A program made the position numbers and the translations under genes. The notes beneath the pieces are model-generated. The model was not told the DNA's origin and did no database searches. It worked only from the letters and a program-made list of their open reading frames with translations. A stretch of 21,094 bases of DNA from assembly GCA_002729015.1 (NCBI GenBank), contig PBVO01000083.1, forward strand, positions 3,889-24,982. The letters are read 5' to 3'. Below, piece by piece: positions 14,646 through 21,094 of this stretch; within the stretch, counting starts at the first letter, position 1; each line of letters starts with the position of its first letter. Source of the DNA: Candidatus Poribacteria bacterium (lineage in GTDB: Bacteria > Poribacteria > WGA-4E > UBA9662).

Positions 14646-15467
14646 TTAGCGTTGATTACCAGAAAGTTCTGTCATCGAACGTAAATTAAGTAAAGGTGTC
14701 CGAATTCCGCCCGAACAGGGAATAAGTACTCCCGTATCATACAATGTCAAAGCTGCAATAGTGGCTTGAGCTACATCTTCGGGTTGCCCAGGGCGGTACA
14801 TAAAAATGTAACCTTTATCTGCAGCCTCAACGTAATCGGGAACTCTCACCCTAGCCAAATCTGTGTCAGTAACACCAGCATCAACACCATTGACTTTGAT
14901 ACCTTCTTCGGCGAGCCGCCCTGCGAAAGTTCGCATACTCATTTCTAAACCTGATTTAGAGATACAGTAGGCAGCTCGATTGTCAGAGGCCACTTGGCTA
15001 GAAATAGAAAGAGTGAAAACAATCGCACCTCTTATACTGTGATCAATCATATAATTGGCTACACGCTGAGTGAGAAAATGAGGCCCCCTCAGATTGGTAT
15101 TCATTACAATATCGTAATCTGCAACTTTTTCCGCTAATATGTCAGAAACTCTAGTAATACCAGCATTATTAATCAAGATATCAACTGACCCCAATGTTTC
15201 AACTGTGTATTGAACTAATTTTTCGTGATCAGAAATCTTACCTACATCGGCCTGAATAATTTCAGAACGACGTCCCATTTGATGAATAAGCCGCTGAACT
15301 TCGATAGCCGCATCTCGGTTGCTATTATAATTGATCAGCAAATTACAGCCTTTCCGAGCAAGTTCTAAGGCGATGGCACGGCCAATGCCACGGCTACCAC
15401 CAGTCACGATGGCATTTTTCCCGGAAAACGACACAGGATTTGCAAAAAACCCCAAATCACTTGACAT
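14646..15467 (-). CDS. Short-chain dehydrogenase/reductase (SDR, FabG-like)
   Basis: This is an SDR oxidoreductase with a complete classical site: T22-GGSRGIG-29, NNAG (100-103), N125 in NTNLRG, S154 and Y167-xxx-K171 (AAYCISK). The cofactor segment (INYNSNRD) resembles NADP-preferring, FabG-like members. The C-terminal region departs from the common pattern: GVDAGVTDTDLARV replaces the usual N-x-x-x-P-G, with DAG where N-P-G would be expected, and the final strand has IPCSGGIRTP. A GAGG ribosome site overlaps the TGA of the upstream DUF1593 gene (9 nt gap), so the two are coupled. Pairing with a hydrolase before it and a Gfo/Idh enzyme after it suggests hydrolysis followed by oxidation of a carbohydrate-like compound (inference). 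Confidence 0.93.
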   Translation of the reverse strand: MSSDLGFFANPVSFSGKNAIVTGGSRGIGRAIALELARKGCNLLINYNSNRDAAIEVQRLIHQMGRRSEIIQADVGKISDHEKLVQYTVETLGSVDILINNAGITRVSDILAEKVADYDIVMNTNLRGPHFLTQRVANYMIDHSIRGAIVFTLSISSQVASDNRAAYCISKSGLEMSMRTFAGRLAEEGIKVNGVDAGVTDTDLARVRVPDYVEAADKGYIFMYRPGQPEDVAQATIAALTLYDTGVLIPCSGGIRTPLLNLRSMTELSGNQR

Positions 15468-15476
15468 ATAATTACC

Positions 15477-16868
15477 TCATCTGGGCAGAATTTCGACGAC
15501 GACCCGTCGATAGTTATACAGGCAAGGCTTTCCATTATCCTTGACTTCCAAGACAATATGTATCGTCTCAGGTTCTTGAACGGAAGGTGCCATAAAGCTA
15601 GCCTTAATTTCGGAGTGATTTTGAATGTCAATCTTCTGCTTCAGACTACCAACTTCTTGGTATTGAAACCAACAGGCGGCAATGGCATCCCCATCTGGAT
15701 CAGCCGAGCCTTCAGCACTTAGCTCAACCATTTGACCTGATTGAACTGTCAAGTGAACTACGCCTCGACTAACATCACCAGCGAAACCTGCGATTGGGTT
15801 ATGGTTCGCTGATTCAAAATTATCAGTGTTACTCCAATCAATACGAGCAGCAAAATCGTGTTGGTACGCTTCTCTCCAACGCCAGATGGTAGCCTGGTTG
15901 GTTTGGTATATTTTACCGTCGTGGCCAAGTACCTGATCAGTGGTATCCGTCCATATAGGACGAGTTTCTTTCTGGTAATGCCATGGCATTTGATCAGGGG
16001 TATACAGTTCATAACGCCCTCCCCAACTTCCATAATTAGGCAATTCTGGTACACCTAAACCATTTGGAATTAGGTACAAAAAAGTAGGAGTATCCCCTTC
16101 CATCAAAAATTTGGTCTGTGGGTGTAAGGCTCCCAATGGTCCGTGATTATATCGGATATGTTGATCTAGCCAGAGGTTATCGACAAGCTCAAAGTCAGCA
16201 CCAGAAAAACGTCCATGAAATTTATCTCCGGAGATACCCACCCAAGTTGAATGATGATAGCCACCTGCACCATTTTCTTCGTAACCTGGGCTAACTATAT
16301 AGAACAAATTAGGAAATTCTTGCCGAATCCAAGGCGCACTATTATCTTGATCCGAGATCGTATAAACTCGTAATTTAGCAACAAACTTGTCAACTTCTAC
16401 AACAGATCGTGTTTGACGAATTTCCCATAACGCCTGGGCTAAACAATTAACTCCTCCCCAAACACAAATCCACACCGGTCGTGGATCGGGTTTATCGACT
16501 GCATCGATTATCAGTTGAGAACCTGCTGATGATTTACCTTGGCCAACTCCATCCATACCGTAGATGGGAATTCCCGTCGTAGTGAGGTTTAACAGGGATG
16601 AGGCTGTTGGGTAATATGGAGCATGGTGTAGCAAATTGTCTCTTACTTGCCCATAGGCTTGAATTCTCTCTATAATTTGCTCTGGCGCAACTCGGTCCCG
16701 AAGCCAACAAGATGTTGTGGCTACCAGCCCCTCAATATCAAACTCATTGGAGTAACATAGGAAGCGAACCATAGATTGTTCATCGTCAGGTTCATTAGTA
16801 ATGTCAGTTAAGACAATTACCCTAGAGCGTTGGGTTTGTTGAATCTGCATTTTTAAATATTCTAACAC
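15477..16868 (-). CDS. DUF1593 (Sde182-type, nucleoside-hydrolase-like) protein
   Basis: This is a member of the family once called DUF1593, the nucleoside-hydrolase-like domain of the cellulose-binding protein Sde182. The N-terminal domain (about 15-330) opens with VIVLTDITNEPDDEQSMVRF, where the acidic cluster (D22, E26, D28, D29) resembles the calcium-binding DxDxxxDD site of nucleoside hydrolases. WGGVNCLAQAL (137-147) is also typical. A C-terminal Ig-like domain (about 365-463, VELSAEGSADPDGDAI) completes the usual architecture. The start is GTG (16866-16868) with AAGGA 10 nt upstream; an ATG six codons on lacks a ribosome site. Neither start gives a signal peptide, although the family is mostly exported. 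True catalytic activity is not established for the family; glycoside or nucleoside cleavage is possible. Confidence 0.9.
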   Translation of the reverse strand: MLEYLKMQIQQTQRSRVIVLTDITNEPDDEQSMVRFLCYSNEFDIEGLVATTSCWLRDRVAPEQIIERIQAYGQVRDNLLHHAPYYPTASSLLNLTTTGIPIYGMDGVGQGKSSAGSQLIIDAVDKPDPRPVWICVWGGVNCLAQALWEIRQTRSVVEVDKFVAKLRVYTISDQDNSAPWIRQEFPNLFYIVSPGYEENGAGGYHHSTWVGISGDKFHGRFSGADFELVDNLWLDQHIRYNHGPLGALHPQTKFLMEGDTPTFLYLIPNGLGVPELPNYGSWGGRYELYTPDQMPWHYQKETRPIWTDTTDQVLGHDGKIYQTNQATIWRWREAYQHDFAARIDWSNTDNFESANHNPIAGFAGDVSRGVVHLTVQSGQMVELSAEGSADPDGDAIAACWFQYQEVGSLKQKIDIQNHSEIKASFMAPSVQEPETIHIVLEVKDNGKPCLYNYRRVVVEILPR

Positions 16869-16950
16869 TCTCTTTTGGTCCTTGGATCACTAAATTAGAC
16901 GACGAATGTTCTTTCTACTAAACTCATTCAAAGAAGTAAAAAATACAGAT

Positions 16951-18759
16951 TTAGGGATAGAGGTCCAAGGTACTTAACCAACGGGTTTTATGATCATTTG
17001 TGATACTTGACCGAGATAGATCCAGCGGTCGTCCGCGTGTATCTACCACGAGTCCAACAACTCCACCTGTAACTACTTTTTCCACGGCTACACCTCCACC
17101 TGCACCTAGGTCAAAATGTCTATCAGGTTGTAGGTGTACATGCGCAGTTTCTCCAACCGGCAGTGGATAACAATGGATTTCGTTGGCGGAAATTTCTTCT
17201 TCCACTTTACCACTCGGTAAATCAACCATGATTTTCAGCCTACCTTCCGAACCAATTGGGGCAATACAAGATCCTAGGTGGATTAGGCAGTCTTGCTTAA
17301 ATACTTGTGTTGCCGCTTCGGGGTTCACTTGTGCTAATACACCCAATTGAGGCATCATAAAGATACTATCTACGGCTAACTGGGTAACTCCTTCTGGTTG
17401 GAAGGCATCCATCATAATGATCATGGCTTGTTGCCTACGTGGCGCGTGAGATAGTACACCACCGCTACCTACTAACAGATCTAGCGCCATTAGATCAACT
17501 AATGTTTGGCCTGACTCAGTCTGGTCAAATGCATCAGAGATGGTCCGTTGCTGCTGAACTCCCCGGAGTTCGACAGCTAAGTCTTTATGTTGCTCAAAAG
17601 CTAGGCGTAGGGCCTCTCTAGCTATAGCTTGTTCCAAAATCAGATCAGAAACGGTTTGGGGTATGGTAGTCGGTCGAATCATCTTGTTCTTAATTTGGTT
17701 GCCAATTTCAGTAGAACCCGCTTCGACATATTGAACTGGTAACCAGCGCAGGATTTGGTCTAGTCCTGTCTCAGCAACCACATTAGAAATGCTGTAACTC
17801 ATTCCCAGATTAGCACTAACTGTTCGATTGAAAACGGGAACATCATCACGGTTACGGAAAACCGAGAATACGTCAGTTGTAGCACCACCAATATCAACTC
17901 CAACCACCTGAATGTTATCTTGCTCAGCGATAGTCTGCATGATTGAACCAACTGCACCTGGTGTGGGCATGATCGGCACATCAGCCCAAGACATCAGCTT
18001 TTTATAGCCAGGAGCATGTGCCATTACATGCTCCAAGAATTGATCTTGAATCTTCATACGAGTTGGCATCAGATTTTCTTCTTCCAATACAGGTCGCAGG
18101 TTGTCAACCATTTCCAAGGACATCTTATCTGACAAACTTTCAGAGACAATATGTCGGGCATCTTTATTGCCGGAGTAAATAACAGGCAACTGATAAGAGA
18201 GACCTAATCGTGGTTGCGGATTAGCCGCTGATAATATTTCTGCCATTTCCGCAACGTGTGTGGTAGTGCCACCGTCGGTCCCACCTGAGAGTAAGATCAT
18301 GTCTGGTCTCAACTGGCGAATTCGTTCAATTTTCTGGTAAGGCAAACGTCCATCATTGGTAGCGATTACATCCATTACAATGGCACCGGCGCCTAAAGCC
18401 GCGCGTTCTGCGCTCTCAGCTGTAAGATTGCGAACAACCCCGGCGACCATCATCTGTAACCCTCCCCCGGCGCTACTGGTAGAAATGTAAAGATCTACCC
18501 CTTGGTCTGCAATTTGCGGTTTAATAATCTGTTGATTGTCATCAAGTATTCGTCGACCAGATAATTCTTGTACTTCGGTTATGGCATTGATCACACCAAC
18601 AGTCACATCTTCTACCGGAGATTCGACTGTGGTGGGGGCCTCACCGCGAACGGATAATTGGTAATTACCATTCGCCTGCAGCTCGATCAGAATTGCTTTC
18701 GTCGTTGTACTACCACAATCAGTAGCTAAAATTGACTGGATGTTATGGTTCGTGGACAC
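16951..18759 (-). CDS. MutL-family ASKHA ATPase (glutamate mutase-associated)
   Basis: This is a homologue of MutL, the actin/Hsp70-fold protein encoded between glutamate mutase subunits and thought to act as a repair chaperone for the B12 enzyme. Two ATPase-type loops are visible: D14-CGSTTTK-21 and D289-IGGATTD-296. Other family-like segments are SSAGGGLQM (95-103), LSGGTDGG (157-164), GSGGVLSH (431-438) and PIGSEGR (501-507). Length 602 is somewhat longer than typical MutL. The start is GTG (18757-18759) with no ribosome site. The upstream 103-aa gene ends in the same frame only seven codons before it, so translation probably depends on reinitiation. No mutase E or S subunit or B12-binding domain is in the window, so the client is unknown; a different B12 or radical enzyme elsewhere is possible. 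Confidence 0.92.
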   Translation of the reverse strand: MSTNHNIQSILATDCGSTTTKAILIELQANGNYQLSVRGEAPTTVESPVEDVTVGVINAITEVQELSGRRILDDNQQIIKPQIADQGVDLYISTSSAGGGLQMMVAGVVRNLTAESAERAALGAGAIVMDVIATNDGRLPYQKIERIRQLRPDMILLSGGTDGGTTTHVAEMAEILSAANPQPRLGLSYQLPVIYSGNKDARHIVSESLSDKMSLEMVDNLRPVLEEENLMPTRMKIQDQFLEHVMAHAPGYKKLMSWADVPIMPTPGAVGSIMQTIAEQDNIQVVGVDIGGATTDVFSVFRNRDDVPVFNRTVSANLGMSYSISNVVAETGLDQILRWLPVQYVEAGSTEIGNQIKNKMIRPTTIPQTVSDLILEQAIAREALRLAFEQHKDLAVELRGVQQQRTISDAFDQTESGQTLVDLMALDLLVGSGGVLSHAPRRQQAMIIMMDAFQPEGVTQLAVDSIFMMPQLGVLAQVNPEAATQVFKQDCLIHLGSCIAPIGSEGRLKIMVDLPSGKVEEEISANEIHCYPLPVGETAHVHLQPDRHFDLGAGGGVAVEKVVTGGVVGLVVDTRGRPLDLSRSSITNDHKTRWLSTLDLYP

Positions 18760-18780
18760 TGTGGGTTTGATTTCTGGATT

Positions 18781-19092
18781 TTACGAACTAGAAGAATCAA
18801 ACTGATTTTCTCTATCGCTTTCTTCAATCAACTGAATTAGTCGTTCTATATTATTGTCTTGCTCAATGATAAGAGCAAATTTTTGAAAGTCGGCGGTGTT
18901 AAATATGGCTTGCACAAATGGATTGAGTGCGATCATCATCTGGCCTCCAATTAGGTGTAAGGGTTTACACATCTCTAGAGTCAGAATAGCAGGAGCAGTG
19001 AGTCTGCGACGAACAACAAAAGTTGCGACTTTTTGCAATATAGCCTGTTGTTCATCTAGTGGGATTTCGTCAATGATGAATGGAGTTTCCAT
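18781..19092 (-). CDS. Conserved small protein preceding MutL-type ATPase
   Basis: This is a 103-residue protein I cannot name. The central part RRRLTAPAILTLEMCKPLHLIGGQ (about 28-51), with the preceding FVVRR, has the look of a conserved motif: basic residues, then PAIL.LE..KPL..iGgQ. An acidic C-terminal helix, NIERLIQLIEESD (81-93), follows. I have an impression of similar short proteins beside MutL homologues in other deep-branching bacteria, but could not search. No clear transmembrane helix or signal peptide. The ATG has an AGGA ribosome site that overlaps the TAG of the upstream surface-protein gene (7 nt gap). The stop is 21 nt before the MutL start, in the same frame. Likely functions with the ATPase (inference). 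Confidence 0.8.
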   Translation of the reverse strand: METPFIIDEIPLDEQQAILQKVATFVVRRRLTAPAILTLEMCKPLHLIGGQMMIALNPFVQAIFNTADFQKFALIIEQDNNIERLIQLIEESDRENQFDSSSS

Positions 19093-19099
19093 TGGAATC

Positions 19100-21094
19100 C
19101 TATTTTAGGATAATCATCTTTTTCAACCGATTATCTGAGCTAGAATTATCCAGACCCATTGAGGATGGATAATCCACTACCTCAATTTGGTAAAAATACA
19201 AGCCACTACTAACTTGTTCGCCCTGACCGTTGCGACCATCCCAGTGAGCTGCTCGATCTCTATTGTAGTAAGTTCCTGCGACTTGATGCCCAAGCCTAAG
19301 TTGTCGGATCGGATCTCCATCAGAATTGAAAAGGTTCATAACCACAAAACCATCATTAGCTAATTGATAAGGAATCCAGGTTTCTGGGTTGAACGGGTTA
19401 GGATAATTCTGTAGTAGACGAGTCTGATCAGGCAAAGGCTGCCAGCTTACGGAATGGTAACTGACTGCACGTTGTAAATCTTGATCTGACAAAATGACTG
19501 TAACCGGCTCGAAAGCCGTTCGACCGTCATCGGTTAAAGCGCGAAGTCTTATTTGATCTCCAATTGCAACTACGGGGCGTCGATTTAAATCAACAAAACT
19601 TGCTAGAGCACGAGATCCACTATCAACAGGCAAAATCAGGTTTTGGCTAGTTCTTAAATTGGTAACCTCAATGGCTGACGCAGACATTAAAACGTTTGTG
19701 TCCAATGCCATAACAAATGCCCAAAAAGGTTGACTAAATTCTTTGTCTATCCAAACTGGAGCTGCTGCCGGTTTAGTAGAATTATCCCAAACCGTTCCGG
19801 CAAGCGTCATTTCTTGTGTAGCTAATACGTTGACAATGTAACCAACACCACCTTCTAAGTCAAAAGACTCACTAACTGACAAGCCGGGGATATATGGAAC
19901 AAACGTTTGGGCATCCACATCAAATCTCATGATCAGAGTTGCATTGATTTTTTTTGCTAAAATCTCAGCCGTCATACCATCAATCGGTTGAACAGGAAGG
20001 GATATAAAATTTAGCCCTTTTTGTAATTGAATAGTAAACTGACCAGTTGGCTTTGTAGTAAAATAGGATTCCTCAGAGAAGGAAGACCACATACCTTCAG
20101 CATCTTGATAACGAACTCTCCAGTAATAAGTTTGATTCAGCTCGATTAACTTCTTAACGCGGATCTGAACTAAATTTTGAGTATCTCTGCCGCTATCGAA
20201 AACGAGGACCTCGTAGTTGCCAGGCATAGACGTTATTTGCCATTGAGATGCTCGGTGTTGGTTGAGTGGGTTCGGGTCAGAGAAATCCGACCCTCGTAGT
20301 TGAACGCCCTCACCACTTTCTAGTTGTAAGCGGGCTACTTGGTGGTCCCTGAAGGGCAGGCTGATCGGCCTGTTAGGTGGTCGTGCTAGCTGAGCTTCAG
20401 CTGGCGTTTTAAACAAATTCGTTCTCTTAACTGAAGTCGTTTGGTCATTTGCCGTAGCCCGTAAACGAAGGGTATAGTTGCCATCCGGCAGCTGATCTGT
20501 ATCCCAGATAGCTAACGGAATATCTGAAGAAACATTAGCATGTCCATCAATAATAGTAGTCCAACCATCTGTTGCATTAGAACCAGGAGCAAATTCCAAT
20601 AGCCAATTGATTACACCTTGGCTCACCTCAGCTACTCCCAGTACTTCGATTTTTCCCATTAGTTGGATGTCATCAACAGGAGCAACTAAATTTACAGTTG
20701 GCAACGAAGTCATATATTTGACTGTTTTACTATCAGATATACGAATATTTCCAGCGTTATCTGTAGCACGTGCACGGAAATCTAGCAAAACATCGTCAGT
20801 CGGTGGAGTGAAAGCATACTGCCAATCAGTTAATTGTGGATTGAAGTTGGGATTACTAGTATCATCAACTAGGACCCATCCAAATCCACTATCGATCTCA
20901 ATCCTTCTCACACCAGAAAAAGTGTCCGCCACTTTGCCCGACAAGTAAATTTGACCTTCATGAAAGTTTGCTCTAGAGGCTGGGGATAAAATTTCGATTC
21001 TTGGGGCATCATTGTCAATAATCAATGTATTCGAAGAAACTGTTGAATAGTTGCCAGTTTCATCCCTAATCTCTAGGTTAAGATAAGTACTTGC
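19100..21094 (-). CDS. Large surface/secreted protein with Ig-like, FN3-like and C-terminal FlgD-like sorting domain (5' end outside window)
   Basis: The frame is open to the right edge of the window, so the N-terminus is missing. A TTG at 21023-21025 is not a credible start because Ig-like sequence (NLEIRDETGNYST) continues upstream of it. The visible 664 residues contain repeated beta-rich domains: an Ig-like unit starting DNDAPRIEILSPAS; a second (TVNLVAPVDDIQL); an FN3-like unit with TYYWRVRYQDAEG; a segment LQKGLNFISLPVQP of the kind found before sorting domains; and a C-terminal domain of about 105 residues with LLQNYPNPFNPETWIPYQL, GTYYNRDRAAHWDGRN and SSGLYFYQI, which is the FlgD-Ig/type-IX-like C-terminal domain. 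The ETWIPYQL variant is characteristic of Poribacteria. Probably exported and cell-surface attached; its placement just before two cytosolic genes is unexpected. Confidence 0.9.
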   Translation of the reverse strand, partial: ASTYLNLEIRDETGNYSTVSSNTLIIDNDAPRIEILSPASRANFHEGQIYLSGKVADTFSGVRRIEIDSGFGWVLVDDTSNPNFNPQLTDWQYAFTPPTDDVLLDFRARATDNAGNIRISDSKTVKYMTSLPTVNLVAPVDDIQLMGKIEVLGVAEVSQGVINWLLEFAPGSNATDGWTTIIDGHANVSSDIPLAIWDTDQLPDGNYTLRLRATANDQTTSVKRTNLFKTPAEAQLARPPNRPISLPFRDHQVARLQLESGEGVQLRGSDFSDPNPLNQHRASQWQITSMPGNYEVLVFDSGRDTQNLVQIRVKKLIELNQTYYWRVRYQDAEGMWSSFSEESYFTTKPTGQFTIQLQKGLNFISLPVQPIDGMTAEILAKKINATLIMRFDVDAQTFVPYIPGLSVSESFDLEGGVGYIVNVLATQEMTLAGTVWDNSTKPAAAPVWIDKEFSQPFWAFVMALDTNVLMSASAIEVTNLRTSQNLILPVDSGSRALASFVDLNRRPVVAIGDQIRLRALTDDGRTAFEPVTVILSDQDLQRAVSYHSVSWQPLPDQTRLLQNYPNPFNPETWIPYQLANDGFVVMNLFNSDGDPIRQLRLGHQVAGTYYNRDRAAHWDGRNGQGEQVSSGLYFYQIEVVDYPSSMGLDNSSSDNRLKKMIILK

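Noticed and set aside
16951..18759. MutL as the DNA mismatch repair protein of the same name
   Set aside because: The sequence has actin/Hsp70-type loops (DCGSTTTK, DIGGATTD) and no GHKL ATPase motifs, so it belongs to the glutamate mutase-associated family instead.
1..21094. tRNA/rRNA genes, CRISPR arrays, insertion sequences, prophage genes
   Set aside because: No direct-repeat arrays, terminal inverted repeats with transposase, integrase-like proteins or cloverleaf-type sequences were recognised by reading; a covariance-model scan would be needed to exclude small RNAs.

Overview
The window looks like a piece of a Gram-negative, low-to-mid-GC (roughly 40-45% by eye) bacterial chromosome. 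My best guess is Candidatus Poribacteria (sponge-associated or free-living marine) or a close relative. The reasons are a C-terminal FlgD-like/sorting domain with the string NYPNPFNPETWIPYQL (encoded near 19375-19425), three separate phytanoyl-CoA dioxygenase (PhyH) family proteins, an intact sulfatase plus a sulfatase-like relic, a DUF6785/DUF6784-type membrane protein, and a DUF1593 (Sde182-type) hydrolase. This assignment is inference from gene content; no rRNA or other phylogenetic marker is present.

Layout. 1-471: no intact gene; a short HEAT-like coding relic at the left edge and AT-rich non-coding DNA. 472-6491, all minus strand: a catabolic-looking block, in transcription order PhyH-3 (5721-6491), medium-chain dehydrogenase with a C-terminal extension (4217-5539), PhyH-2 (3393-4220, ATGA overlap), a broken sulfatase-like locus (2969-3378), PhyH-1 (2179-2934) and a cytoplasmic-looking sulfatase (472-2055). 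6498-9335, minus: a housekeeping-like run of pterin carbinolamine dehydratase, an LpxL/HtrB-like acyltransferase (62-nt overlap) and a CtpA-type protease that leads directly (6 nt) into PhyH-3.

9539-13483, plus: a three-gene island with a beta-hydroxyacid dehydrogenase, a large polytopic membrane protein and a short-chain dehydrogenase. Both dehydrogenases lack one usually conserved active-site Asn. 13597-21094, minus: a tightly spaced series, in transcription order a surface protein (5' end beyond the window), a 103-aa conserved small protein, a MutL-type ASKHA ATPase, a DUF1593 nucleoside-hydrolase-like protein, an SDR and a Gfo/Idh/MocA oxidoreductase.

How they may work together. The sulfatase, PhyH oxygenases, MDR/SDR/Gfo-Idh dehydrogenases, membrane protein and DUF1593 hydrolase together suggest catabolism or tailoring of sulfated and carbohydrate-like organic matter, but no substrate can be read from the sequence. 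The most system-like element is the MutL ATPase with its small partner. MutL is known as a chaperone-like partner of the B12-dependent glutamate mutase, yet no mutase subunit is present here. No tRNA, rRNA, CRISPR array, insertion sequence or prophage gene was seen.
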